64,000 nt of DNA from DASVTU01 sp036387415 (GTDB lineage Bacteria > Acidobacteriota > Blastocatellia > Pyrinomonadales > Pyrinomonadaceae): contig DASVTU010000032.1 of the NCBI GenBank assembly GCA_036387415.1, forward strand, positions 1-64,000. The letters run 5' to 3'. A program made the position numbers and the translations under genes. Below are positions 36,679 to 46,347 of the stretch, in pieces; position 1 is the first letter of the stretch; every line of letters begins with the position of its first letter. Under the pieces are notes generated by a model, which was given only the letters and a program-made list of their open reading frames with translations, did no database searches and was not told the DNA's origin.

Positions 36679-39600
36679 TTATGGTGTGGTTAAGACGAGG
36701 CGCGGTTGGTTGGTGGTCGCCTGTCGAGAGTTGAATGTCGCTTCGTTTGAACTGACTGACGGATTCTTGAGTACAAGCGAGATGCGCGTGCGTCCCGCGT
36801 TGATTTCGCTGCGGACGTAAGCCGTCACGTCCCATTCGTAGAAGGCCGAGGTAGTGTTGGCGATAACCTTTGTTGCGAGCAGCGACCCGGCGGCGGGCTT
36901 GTTGTTCCAGTTGATGCCGGTTTCTGTCCAGGCAGTATTGGCGACCCCGTAGGCGGAGACGGAGAGGTTGCTGCCGGCGCTCAGTTTTCCGTAGAGACGC
37001 AGTTTGACGCTTGAGACGGTGCAAAGCTGCCCGACATCAAACGTGAGATAAGTTTCATAGGTGTTGCCAGCAGAACTTCCAAGACGCGAGATGAGTTGCG
37101 TCGCAGTGCCGAAGTTAGTTGCGGCGCTTCCTCCGGCGCGGACGTAGGCATCGGCGGTCGGGGCGAGTTGCGTGGTCGCGGCGTCGGGCGTGCCCGTGAA
37201 GTTGCTCAACTGGTTGGTGTTCAGATTGGCATAAGAGACCGACGGCGGATTGAAGGTATAACTCGTCTTGGTCGTCGTCAGCGTGTAGGAGTATCCGGCT
37301 GGCTGGCCGGGGAAGGCATAGAAGCCGTTGGCGTCGGTCTGCGCTGTGAGCGTCGCGCCGCCCGTGCGCGCGAGCGACATGGTGACGGCGGAGATGGCTC
37401 GACCGCAGGCGTCGCGCGCATAACCGCTCACTTGATACGCGAGACGCGTGGCAGCGAAGTCGGCGGTCTGATGACCGGGAAGGTTGTTGAACGTCGCGCC
37501 CGACGGCGCGAAGACGAAGTAGGGATGCGACGCCGCGACGGTGTAGTTTCCGCCCGCCGGAACGGAGAAGGCGTACCAACCCGTCGCGTCGGTTTGCGCT
37601 GTCGCTGTCCGCGTACCACCGAGATTGACGGTGACGCCCGCAAGCGCGACGCCTCCTTCGCGGATGTGGCCGCCGAGTTGGAAGGTATGGAGCGTGCCAG
37701 CGAAGTCGGCTGCCTGCTGGTCTGCGCCGAGGTCGTTGAAGGAGAGCGCGGTGGGGCTGAAGCCGTACCAACTGTGGAAGGGCGAGACGGTGTAATTACC
37801 GCCTGCGGGCAAATTGGGGAAAGCGTATTTGCCGTTGGCGTCGGTCTGCACGGTCGCCGTTTGCGCGCCGTTCAAGTTAACGGTGGCGCCGACGACTGCG
37901 TTGCCATTGGCATCGGCGATGCGGCCTGTGATGTAGTGGCGTAGCAGCGTCGCGTTGAAATCGGCGGTGGTGTTTGCGCCGAGATTGTCGATGGTTTTGT
38001 TGGATGGGTTAAAGACGTAGTGCGCCGCCGAAGGCGTGACGGTATAGGCGTTGCCGGAGAGCAAATCGGGAAAAATGTAGTTGCCGTTGGCGTCGGTGAA
38101 AGTCGTGGCGGACTGCGCGCCGCCGAGTGTGACGGTGACGCCGGAGAGCGCCGCGCCCGCGCCGTCGGTGATGCGACCGTTGACGGCATAGCGGATGCGC
38201 GTGCCTGTAAAGTCCGAGAGGGGCAGATTCGACAGGAGATTGTTGAAGGTCTGCTCGGTCGGTGTGAAGGTGTAGTTGGCGTGCGCGGCGTTGACGGTGT
38301 AGTTGCCTTCGGACGCCAAGCCCGTGAAGGCGTAGTTGCCTTGCGCGTCAGTCTGCGTGGTCGCCGTTTGCGTGCCGCCGAGGTTGAGCGTGACGCCGGA
38401 GAGCGGCGCGCCGTTGGCGTCGATGGTGCGCCCGCTGAGCGTGTAGGTGAGACGCGTGGCGTTGAAGTTGGCGGTCTGGTTGCCGCGCAAGTCCGTGTTG
38501 GTGTATGTCTGCGGGGCGAACGACCAGCCCGCACGCGTCGGCGTCACGTCGTATCTCCGTGCGACGATGAGATTGTTGAACGAGTAGTTGCCGTCGGCAT
38601 CGGTTTGCGTCGTGCCGTAGCCGCCGCCCTCCAACTGCAAGGTCACTCTGGCGAGTCCTGCGCCGCCGCCGTCGACGATGCGCCCGCTAATTTGATAGCG
38701 TTTGAAGACGGCGGAGAAGCTGAGCAGTTGAATCTCGTTGATGTCGGTGACGGTCTGTGTGGGCGGATTGAAGTTGTAAAGCTCATGCGAAACGGCGACG
38801 GTGTAAGTGCCGCCGCGTCGGAGTTCGTTGAAGAAATACCAACCGGAGTCGTCGGTCTGCGTAGAGGCGTTGACTGCGCCCGTCAGGGCGACGTTTGCGC
38901 CTGCAACTGCGTTGCCGTTTTCGTCGGTTATCTGTCCTCTGATTCTGAGCGGCGGCAGGCCGTTAAAGTTCCAATTCTGAAACTCCTGCGCGTTGGTGAC
39001 GCTCTGCGTGGCGGGCGCAAATGTCCAGAACGTATCGGGCAGGATCGGCGTGGCGGTGTAGTTGCCGCCGCGCTGAAGTTCGTTGAAGAAGTACCAGCCG
39101 GAGCTATCGGTTTGCGTGGTGACGTTGGCGCTGCCGGAGAGCGCGATGGTGACACCGCCCATCGGGGAGCCGTAATCGTTCAAGACTTGCCCGTAGATGC
39201 GGAGCGGCGGGAGCGCGGTGAAGTGCGTCGTCCAGGTGGTGTAAGCGTCGGGGACGGTGACGCTTGCGGGCGTGAACGTCCAGAACATTCCGGGCATCGA
39301 TGCCGCGACCGTGAAGCTGCAATTACGCGGGAGATGATGGAAGCGATACCAGCCGGAGTAGTCGGTCTGCGTTGTGGCGTCCATGACGCCGCTCAACGTC
39401 ACCGTGACGCCGGATAACGGGTTGCCGTATTCATCCTTAACTTGCCCGACAGCATCAATGGGCGGCACGGAGGTGAAGTCGAGCCGCTGTTCACCCTGTA
39501 TATTCGCGGCGGTGTGAGTGGGCGGCGTAAACGTCCAGTTGGGCATCGGCTCTCGCGGAGTGACTGTATAAGTTGCGCCGCGCAGCAGGTTGTAGAACTG

Positions 39601-42594
39601 GTAGTTGCCGTCGTTGTCCGTGTATGTCTCCTCGATGACCGAACCCTGCTCGTTGGAGAGACGGACGGCGAAGTAACTTCTAGGGAAGCCGCTGTTGATG
39701 TCCGTGATGCGTCCCCAGATTTTTGGCGGCGGCAACTGCATGAAGTCGAGCACGCTGTCGCCCGTGATGTTCGAGACGCTCTGGCTTTCGGGCGTGTAGG
39801 CGATGATTGGTGTTTGACCCGGCGTGACGGTGTAGCTTCCGCCTGCGGGTAAGCCTGCGAAGCGGTAATAGCCGTTCATGTCGCTCTGCGTGCTATTGCT
39901 GACGGTGCCGTTGAGCATGATGAATGCGCCGCCCACGCCCGTGCCCATCGGATTCGTGATGCGTCCTTTGATGACGAGCGGAGCCGCGCCTGAGAAATCG
40001 ACCGTGGCATGCTGGACGAGATTGTTGAGCGGGACGTTTCGAGGCTCGAAAAGATAGCCGTCGCGGTGCGCGTTGAGCGTTACCGTGCTGCCCTGCGGGA
40101 TGCCGCCCATGCGGTAGATGCCTTCGTTGTTGGTGCGGACGCTGCGGTTGATGGAACCGCTGAACGTGACTTCGACATCGGCGAGACCGTTGCCGAATTC
40201 GTTGGTCACGCGTCCGGTCACGACGAGTCCTTCCTGCCCCATGTCGATGCGCGTGACAAAGCCGTCGCTGTTGTACTGGCCGCCTTTGAAACGTTGAAAG
40301 GCATTCGTCGTCGCGTAGAAATCTTCCGACCAAGTGCTGCCCGCGATATAGACATTGGGCATGAAGTTAACGTACCCGACGGCGATGTCCTTGCCTTGTT
40401 CGTATTCGGAACCGCCGATGTAAGTAAGATAATTGAGATACTGTTGGCCGGGCGTGATGCGGATAAGAAACGCGTCGTAGGAACCGCCGAGAGTTGCCTG
40501 CAAGGCGTGGGGCGCGGTGGGGAGGTCAGGTGAAGTGGTATGACCGACGATGTAGACTTCGGGCGTGGAGGGGAGGAGCGCGAGGGCAATACCCGCGTCG
40601 TCGGATGCGCCGCCGATAAAGGTCGAATAGAGAAGGTCGTGGCCGCCGCGATGCAACTTAGCGAGGAAGGCATCGTATCTGGCGGAACCAAAGCCTTGCA
40701 GCATCGGCTGAAAAGCGTCGGGCGTCATGGGCAAATCGGGCGAGCCGGTCATGCCTGTGATGTAGGCGTCGCCCGCGTCGTCAATCGCGATGTCGTAGGC
40801 GTAATCATCGCCCGCGCCGCCGAAATAGGTGGAATAAAGCAGACGGGTTCCGCTCTTGTCGAAGCGCGTGATGAAGGTGTCGTAGGTCTGCGGCTCGCCC
40901 GCTTTGTCTCGCTGGAAGGCTCTGAAAGTAACGGGAAAGTTGGCGGAATTGGTGCTGCCTGTGACGTAGATGGCTTCGTCGTCGTTGCGTAGAAAGGTCA
41001 CGCCGTCGATGTAGTCGTCGCCGCTGCCGCCGAGATACGTGGAAAAGACGGGGCGACCGTTGGGCGTCAACGGCAACTGCAAAAGGAAGCCGTCGGAACA
41101 TGCTCCGGTCGGGCAATTGCCGCCGCCCGCAAACCCCTGGAAGCCTGCGCCGACCATCGGGAAGTTTTGCGAGGTAGTTCGTCCGGCGACGTAGACCTCG
41201 CCGAAGTTGTTGATGGCGAGACTGGGGTTATACTCCGCGCCGCTGCCGCCAAGAAACGTCGCATACAGCAACGACGAACCGTTGGCGTTCAACTTGGCGA
41301 CGTAGGCGTCCTGCGAGCCGCGCAAAGTCGATTGATAAGCTCCGGGTGGCATGGGGAAATCTTGCGACCACGTTTCGCCCGCGATGTGGGCTTCGCCCGC
41401 CGGATTAATGGCAATGCTCAGGCCGTATTCGCCGCCCTGCCTGCCGCCGATAAAAGTGGAATAGATGAGCGCGTTGCCTTGCGGGTTGAGTTTGGTGACG
41501 AAAGCATCATAGGTCGCCGTGACGGTGCCGCCGAGTTGCGTTTGGTATGCGCCGGGCGTGACGGGAAAGTTGGTCGATGAGGTGGTGCCGACGACGTAAG
41601 CATTGCCCTGCGAGTCGATGGTGATGCCGTTGGCTTCGTCATGTGAATTGCCGCCGAGGTAGGTTGAATAAGTGAGCACCGGGTCAATCACCAGTGCCTT
41701 CGTCGAATCGTACGCGCCCAATTCAAAACTGATGCGGTCTTTGCCGCCGACGAGGTAACGACACGCGACTTCGCGCCGCTCTCCGTTAATCTCTTGATAG
41801 GCGACGGGCTTGAGTTGTCGCACCTCGCCCCCGCGCGTCTGCAAAATAAGGTCGCCGTTCTCTTCGAGGCGAATCTTGTCTGCGCCACGGAAGTCGAGCG
41901 CGATAGCATCAGTCTTCGCGCCGGGTGCAATGTAGAAATCGTATTCGAGTTGTTTCTGGTTGCCGTAATAAATCAAATTGACGCCGGGATAAACGCTTTC
42001 ATATCGAATCTTCTGATAGTTCGGCACATCCTTCACCCAACTTTTCGCGTCTCTGCCGATGAGATAATTGCTGCGCCCCGTCAATTCGTCGAGACCGACC
42101 ACGCGCGCCTCCGTGTTAGCGCCCGACAGCTTCATTCTCAACACCGACGGCGACACTTTTGCGGAAGACGCTGCCGCCGCAGATTGTGTGCCGACCAACA
42201 CGCCCGAATTCTGTCGGCCTGAACCGGAGGGCTTGGCTTTGGTCTGCGCGGCGTTTTTCGGCAAGAGGGTCAGCACCGCTTCATCCGCCGTCAAAAACAG
42301 ATTGTAGTGGCTATTTCGCGCGAGAAACTTCACACGCGCGTCGCTCTGTCCACGATTCGCCTCAAAACTGAGCGGAAGTTGTCCGTAGTTTTTGCTCGCC
42401 TGCTCGCGCCGCGCCGCCTCGTTGTGTGTGTCCGTCGTCGTTGTTGCGCCTGTAGCTGGCGTCTTCGAGTCGCCTGCGCTGGCAGCGTCGGTTTTGAGTT
42501 TCGCCTTCACAAACTGCGTCAAGGTGCCTGTGGAAGCCAAGAACGCGAGCGTCACGCACACGATAAGCATTGGTCGATTGCTGAGATATTTCAT
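36679..42594 (-). CDS. Secreted SBBP-propeller protein with 12 carboxypeptidase-regulatory-like repeats
   Basis: 1971 residues from the ATG at 42594 (AAAAAGGA upstream); the frame is open for 36 more codons 5', but these contain no signal peptide. A signal peptide (MLIVCVTLAFLASTGTLTQF) is followed by a DUF7948-like region (~55-300, LPLSFEANRGQSDARVKFLARN), then seven SBBP beta-propeller repeats (~305-785, YSTYLGG...GNAYVVG). Twelve carboxypeptidase-regulatory-like beta-sandwich repeats of about 84 residues follow (~789-1800), each opening with a GRI/GQV-D-x-x-G motif. The last ~165 residues are a DNRLRE/CBM96-like domain. Probably a long surface stalk or adhesin. Repeats 8-11 look most alike, suggesting recent duplication. 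Confidence 0.85.
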   Translation of the reverse strand: MKYLSNRPMLIVCVTLAFLASTGTLTQFVKAKLKTDAASAGDSKTPATGATTTTDTHNEAARREQASKNYGQLPLSFEANRGQSDARVKFLARNSHYNLFLTADEAVLTLLPKNAAQTKAKPSGSGRQNSGVLVGTQSAAAASSAKVSPSVLRMKLSGANTEARVVGLDELTGRSNYLIGRDAKSWVKDVPNYQKIRYESVYPGVNLIYYGNQKQLEYDFYIAPGAKTDAIALDFRGADKIRLEENGDLILQTRGGEVRQLKPVAYQEINGERREVACRYLVGGKDRISFELGAYDSTKALVIDPVLTYSTYLGGNSHDEANGITIDSQGNAYVVGTTSSTNFPVTPGAYQTQLGGTVTATYDAFVTKLNPQGNALIYSTFIGGRQGGEYGLSIAINPAGEAHIAGETWSQDFPMPPGAYQSTLRGSQDAYVAKLNANGSSLLYATFLGGSGAEYNPSLAINNFGEVYVAGRTTSQNFPMVGAGFQGFAGGGNCPTGACSDGFLLQLPLTPNGRPVFSTYLGGSGDDYIDGVTFLRNDDEAIYVTGSTNSANFPVTFRAFQRDKAGEPQTYDTFITRFDKSGTRLLYSTYFGGAGDDYAYDIAIDDAGDAYITGMTGSPDLPMTPDAFQPMLQGFGSARYDAFLAKLHRGGHDLLYSTFIGGASDDAGIALALLPSTPEVYIVGHTTSPDLPTAPHALQATLGGSYDAFLIRITPGQQYLNYLTYIGGSEYEQGKDIAVGYVNFMPNVYIAGSTWSEDFYATTNAFQRFKGGQYNSDGFVTRIDMGQEGLVVTGRVTNEFGNGLADVEVTFSGSINRSVRTNNEGIYRMGGIPQGSTVTLNAHRDGYLFEPRNVPLNNLVQHATVDFSGAAPLVIKGRITNPMGTGVGGAFIMLNGTVSNSTQSDMNGYYRFAGLPAGGSYTVTPGQTPIIAYTPESQSVSNITGDSVLDFMQLPPPKIWGRITDINSGFPRSYFAVRLSNEQGSVIEETYTDNDGNYQFYNLLRGATYTVTPREPMPNWTFTPPTHTAANIQGEQRLDFTSVPPIDAVGQVKDEYGNPLSGVTVTLSGVMDATTQTDYSGWYRFHHLPRNCSFTVAASMPGMFWTFTPASVTVPDAYTTWTTHFTALPPLRIYGQVLNDYGSPMGGVTIALSGSANVTTQTDSSGWYFFNELQRGGNYTATPILPDTFWTFAPATQSVTNAQEFQNWNFNGLPPLRIRGQITDENGNAVAGANVALTGAVNASTQTDDSGWYFFNELRRGGTYTVAVSHELYNFNPPTQTVTDINEIQLLSFSAVFKRYQISGRIVDGGGAGLARVTLQLEGGGYGTTQTDADGNYSFNNLIVARRYDVTPTRAGWSFAPQTYTNTDLRGNQTANFNATRLTYTLSGRTIDANGAPLSGVTLNLGGTQTATTQTDAQGNYAFTGLASEGNYTVNAAHANYTFTPTEQTFNNLLSNLPLSDFTGTRIRYAVNGRITDGAGAALSGVTVTLGGAQSATTFTDANGNYIFPDLLSGNAYTVTPSAAHYVFNPSNKTIDNLGANTTADFNATLLRHYITGRIADANGNAVVGATVNLNGAQTATVQTDANGKYAFPNLPAGGNYTVSPFHSWYGFSPTALSFNDLGADQQAADFAGTLHTFQLGGHIREGGVALAGVTVNLGGTRTATAQTDATGWYAFSVPAGGNYTVAASHPYFVFAPSGATFNNLPGHQTADFAATRLAYQVSGYARDACGRAISAVTMSLARTGGATLTAQTDANGFYAFPGQPAGYSYTLTTTKTSYTFNPPSVSYANLNTNQLSNFTGTPDAATTQLAPTADAYVRAGGSAATNFGTATQLISRLGSSAGNTYETYLTFDVGQLCTVSSVKLRLYGKLSAGSNLSVSAYGVANTAWTETGINWNNKPAAGSLLATKVIANTTSAFYEWDVTAYVRSEINAGRTRISLVLKNPSVSSNEATFNSRQATTNQPRLVLTTP

Positions 42595-42872
42595 GAAAAA
42601 TCCTTTTTGATTGGGGAAAGTGGGTCGGGTTGCAGCGTGCGCGAAGGCGTGCCTGTTGCGGGACGGAACGGTGCTGAGTCGTCGGCTTATCTGCAAGTAC
42701 AACAGCAGTTTACAGACAGAACTCGGCCAGCGCGAGGCGTTCCAGAGAGGACGCGGAATGTTGAGATAGACGGAACCGGCAGGAGCTTAGCCCGTGACGG
42801 CGACGAGAGGACGGACGTGAGTTTTACTGCGAAATTTCTTCGTCGGGACGAAGATTCAGTGCCTACCCTAAC

Positions 42873-42901
42873 AAAATATGGCTTACCCGAGGTAATGTCA
42901 A
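42873..42901 (-). promoter_or_regulatory. Promoter for the SBBP surface-protein gene
   Basis: On the minus strand TTGACA (42901-42896, perfect) and TATTTT (42878-42873, 4 of 6) are 17 bases apart. The leader to the ATG at 42594 would be about 270 bases, long for a housekeeping gene, so a regulatory leader is possible. Confidence 0.5.
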
Positions 42902-42999
42902 TTACTTTTTATTTTTGTGTCGAAATCTTCTCAAGGCCAGAAGCGGGTACACCACTTCCCTCCTTTGTGCGTCCGACGTTCCCCATTCCTCCATCAACG

Positions 43000-43035
43000 A
43001 ACGAAGGCTCAAGCAACGTTGCTTGAGCCTTCGTT
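43000..43035. terminator. 36-bp perfect palindrome after the PD40/DUF4214 gene
   Basis: Two 18-base halves around AACGTT lie 45 bases after the minus-strand stop at 43081. T-runs are weak on that strand but better on the plus strand (TTTGTTT). Confidence 0.55.
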
Positions 43036-43080
43036 TGTTTCCTATTTCACGATACGACTAAGCGTTAATGGCCGTCGCGC

Positions 43081-46000
43081 CTAATGCATGAAGCGATTGC
43101 GGTACTCGCCGGATGTGAGGAAGGCATTGACCATCTCGGCGCGTCGGAAGTCGCCGCCGAACTGGTTGAGTTTGTTCAACCAGAAGTTGTAGCCGGAGAA
43201 ATCGTGGTCGGGGAAGTCGTCCGGGTTGCGTCGCAGGTAGCCGAAGTATTGCATGAGGACAAACGCGCGGTTGAACTCGCGCCGTCCCAACTCGTCGTCT
43301 TCAGCCACCTTGCGGAGAACGCTCGCGCGCCCTTCGGCGTTGTTGTTGGCGGTCAACTCGGCGATGAGCGCCTCGCGCTTCGGAGGAGTGAGCACGAATC
43401 CGGCGTTGTTGTTCAACGCATCGACAAACTGCGTGGGCGTCATGTCGTCAGGGAAGCGGATACGGAAAGCGGAGCGCGTGACGAACTCTCTGGCAAAGCT
43501 CTGTTTGTTGGCCTCAAGTCGTTGCTCCCAATCGCCGACGTTGACCACGACGCCGCGCCCTATCTCCTGCGTGTCGGGCAAAAATTCTTCGAGGCGTGGG
43601 AACCTCGCGAAAGCCGATTTGTAGAGACGATAAACCAGATAACCCGTGTTCTGAAATTCGACCGACAGGAAGAACGCGCTTGAGACGTTGACCCGCGCAT
43701 CGTTGCAACGCGTGTCCAGAGGCAAGGTGCCGAAGCCGCAACCGGCGGGAATCTGGTTGACCCAGAAATTGAATCCCGCTTCGTCAGGTTCGCGGTTGAG
43801 AAAATCGAGATACTGCTGACGCACGAAAAACTCTCTCAAGTCGAGCGGGTTGCCGTTGGCGGGCACGGTGTCGTTATCGACGATGATGAGCGCGGCATCT
43901 GCGCCCGCCTCCGCGCCACGTGCGTTGCTCAAACGGAGCAGGAGCACTTCGTTTCCTTCGACCAGCAGGTCATCTGTGATGAGGACGGTGAAACTCTTGC
44001 TCGTCTCGCCGGGCGCGAAATGGAGCGTTCCGGCGGCGGTGGTGAAATCCGAACGCTCCGAAGCCGTGCGGATACAGACGGGCGTGCCCGGCGTATCGTC
44101 GCAAAGGTTGACGGTCGTATAGTTAACACTGACTTCATGCGCGATGTCTCCGAGACGCGTCACAGTGATGACGACGCCGCCACGGTTATTCTCCGGCACG
44201 TTGTAAGAGAGGTCGCTGAATTGAATCGTGGCGAGCATCGGTGGCAGCGTGCCGCGTGGTTCTAGGCTCTGCCAGTCAGGGTCGTAGTCGTCTGCCGGAT
44301 GATTGGTCAGGCGCGTCTGGTTGCTGCCGTCGGCGTTCATTACGTAAATCTCGCGGTTGCCGTCGCGCGTGGAGGTGAAGGCGATGCGTGCGCCGTCGGG
44401 CGACCAGACAGGAAGCGTGTCTTGCGCGGGATTGTCGGTGAGGCGTGCAGGGTTTCCGCCAGCCGCGTTGACGACGTAAATCTCCGGGTTGCCGTCGCGA
44501 TTGCTAGTGTAGGAGAGACGCGTGCCGTCGGGCGACCACGCCGCGCCGCCGAGCGACGGGCGCGGAGCAGTGCCGCTCGGAAGATAGACTTCGGCGATGC
44601 GTGTCTTTCCGCTTCCGTCCGCGTTGATGACATAGAGATAAGAACGCGCCGCGCGCGCGCTGTCGGGAGGCTCGAATTCATTCCCCACGTAAGCGATGCG
44701 CGAGCCGTCGGGCGACCATGCGGGGTCAACATCCCCACCGTTGCCTCTCGTCGTGGTTACGGTTCGCGCCTGTCCTGTGCCGTCGGCGTTCACGACAACC
44801 AGACTGTGAATCGCACCGAACGACGAAGCGACATAGACAATCTTCGTGCCGTCCGGCGACCAAGCGGGGTCGCTGAATCCGACATCCGTGACATCTGGAA
44901 AATTTGTGATTTTGACGACGCCCGTGCCGTTAGCGTTCATCACATAAAACTGCTGACGTTGAAATGTCCCGCCGCCGCGTTCGCTGCTAAACAGAATCTT
45001 CGTGCCGTCCGGCGACCAGACGGGCGTTTCGTCGCGCGACGGATTGTTGGTCAGATTCGACTGAGCGCCGCCGTCCGCGTTCATCGCATAGACTTCCGCG
45101 TTGCCGTCGCGCTCGGAGGTGAAAGCAATGCGACCGCTGGCGGCCAAAGTGAGCGGCTGCCATGCGGGTTCGACATCGAAATCGGGATGATTAGTTAGCC
45201 TCGTCTCGTTCGTGCCGTCGGCGTTCATCACGAACAGGTCGCGGTTTTCCGTCTCAACGCCCTGCAAGGCACGCTCGAACACAATCCGCGTCCCGTCCGG
45301 CGACCAGACGGGGCGACTGTAGAAATCTGTCGAGGTGTTGTTCGTCAGATTCGTCCGCGCGCTGCCGTCCGTATTCATCGAGTAGATGTTGTAGTCGCCG
45401 TTGTTGCTGATGTTAGCGAAGACGATGCGTGTGCCGTCGGGCGACCAGTTGGGGTCAAACTCCGTGTCGGGATTGTTCGTGATGGCGGTCTGGTTGGAGC
45501 CGTCGGCGTTCATCGAGAATATTTCCGAGTTGCCGGTTCGGTAAGTGGTGAAAGCGATGCGTGTGCCGTCCGGCGACCATGTGGGACTGGCGCTGCCGCC
45601 GCCCTTTTCGCCGTCGTCCGTGAGCCTCGTTTCGTTGCCGCCGTCCGCGTCTATCACGTAGAGGTCAGGCCCCAGACACTTCACGCCGATGACGGTCAGA
45701 CATCCGACAAACCCTCGCGCAAAAACGATTCGCGTACCGTCGGGCGACCATGCGGCGTGGCCTTCATCGCTCGCGCTATGCGTGAGCCGCCTGACGTTGC
45801 TGCCGTCGGCATTCATGACGTAGAGATTAAAGAAACCGTCACGATTACTCGCAAAGACGAGCTTTGTGCCGCCGGGCGACCATGCAGGCGACACATTATA
45901 TGAGGAGCCGTCCGTCAAACGCGCGACCCCGATGCCGTTCGCGTTCATCACGTAAATATCAAGCCTCTCGCTATCTCGACCGCTCACAAACGCAATCTTA

Positions 46001-46260
46001 CCGTTGGCCTTTGGCTGATTCGCGCCCGACGCTGCCAACCCGTCGCGCTCTCGAACCGACGACGAACTGCCGGAGAGTTTGAACGAAGACGCGCCCGTCA
46101 TGCGTCGCCCGGACGAGGTGGACGCGTCTCTCTCGTCGGCGGTCGCTTTCGGGGCGAGTGTGCGGGAATGAACCGGAAGCACCATCGCGCCGTGCAAGAT
46201 GAACGCCGACAACAAGGCCAAAGTAATCCAACGATTTGCGTTAAATATCGAGTGCTTCAT
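43081..46260 (-). CDS. Secreted PD40 double propeller / Calx-beta / DUF4214 protein
   Basis: 1059 residues from the ATG at 46260 (GGAG 7 bases upstream, followed by a signal peptide, LALLSAFILHGAMVLPVHS). The frame is open 25 codons further without a better start. Twelve PD40/TolB-like blades (~85-660, WSPDGTRIVFASN and MNADGSNxTRLT) would give two six-bladed propellers. A Calx-beta domain follows (~670-770, VPENNRGGVVITVTRLGD), then DUF4214 (~805-1059, FLNREPDEAGFNFWVNQI and YLRRNPDDFPDHDFSGYNFW), which appears twice. Such proteins are exported; a carbohydrate-related role is inferred. Only 87 bases separate it from the SpoIIE gene upstream, so they may share a transcript. Confidence 0.87.
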   Translation of the reverse strand: MKHSIFNANRWITLALLSAFILHGAMVLPVHSRTLAPKATADERDASTSSGRRMTGASSFKLSGSSSSVRERDGLAASGANQPKANGKIAFVSGRDSERLDIYVMNANGIGVARLTDGSSYNVSPAWSPGGTKLVFASNRDGFFNLYVMNADGSNVRRLTHSASDEGHAAWSPDGTRIVFARGFVGCLTVIGVKCLGPDLYVIDADGGNETRLTDDGEKGGGSASPTWSPDGTRIAFTTYRTGNSEIFSMNADGSNQTAITNNPDTEFDPNWSPDGTRIVFANISNNGDYNIYSMNTDGSARTNLTNNTSTDFYSRPVWSPDGTRIVFERALQGVETENRDLFVMNADGTNETRLTNHPDFDVEPAWQPLTLAASGRIAFTSERDGNAEVYAMNADGGAQSNLTNNPSRDETPVWSPDGTKILFSSERGGGTFQRQQFYVMNANGTGVVKITNFPDVTDVGFSDPAWSPDGTKIVYVASSFGAIHSLVVVNADGTGQARTVTTTRGNGGDVDPAWSPDGSRIAYVGNEFEPPDSARAARSYLYVINADGSGKTRIAEVYLPSGTAPRPSLGGAAWSPDGTRLSYTSNRDGNPEIYVVNAAGGNPARLTDNPAQDTLPVWSPDGARIAFTSTRDGNREIYVMNADGSNQTRLTNHPADDYDPDWQSLEPRGTLPPMLATIQFSDLSYNVPENNRGGVVITVTRLGDIAHEVSVNYTTVNLCDDTPGTPVCIRTASERSDFTTAAGTLHFAPGETSKSFTVLITDDLLVEGNEVLLLRLSNARGAEAGADAALIIVDNDTVPANGNPLDLREFFVRQQYLDFLNREPDEAGFNFWVNQIPAGCGFGTLPLDTRCNDARVNVSSAFFLSVEFQNTGYLVYRLYKSAFARFPRLEEFLPDTQEIGRGVVVNVGDWEQRLEANKQSFAREFVTRSAFRIRFPDDMTPTQFVDALNNNAGFVLTPPKREALIAELTANNNAEGRASVLRKVAEDDELGRREFNRAFVLMQYFGYLRRNPDDFPDHDFSGYNFWLNKLNQFGGDFRRAEMVNAFLTSGEYRNRFMH

Positions 46261-46347
46261 AACGTCTCCGCCCGTTCCCTTATCGCTTGATTTGAATAAA
46301 TCGGCGCGACGCATCTCTGCGCTCCGCCGCAGCAAAGTTTCTACCCC

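Larger units (their letters stand above)
42595..43080. other. Intergenic region between two minus-strand surface-protein genes
   Basis: 486 bases with no gene that I trust. It holds a good minus-strand promoter (42873-42901) and a perfect palindrome (43000-43035) that probably ends the upstream minus-strand transcript. Confidence 0.5.

Noticed and set aside
42307..43026. 239-codon plus-strand frame across the start of the SBBP gene
   Set aside because: Overlaps the real gene's signal peptide and promoter region; residue make-up not protein-like.
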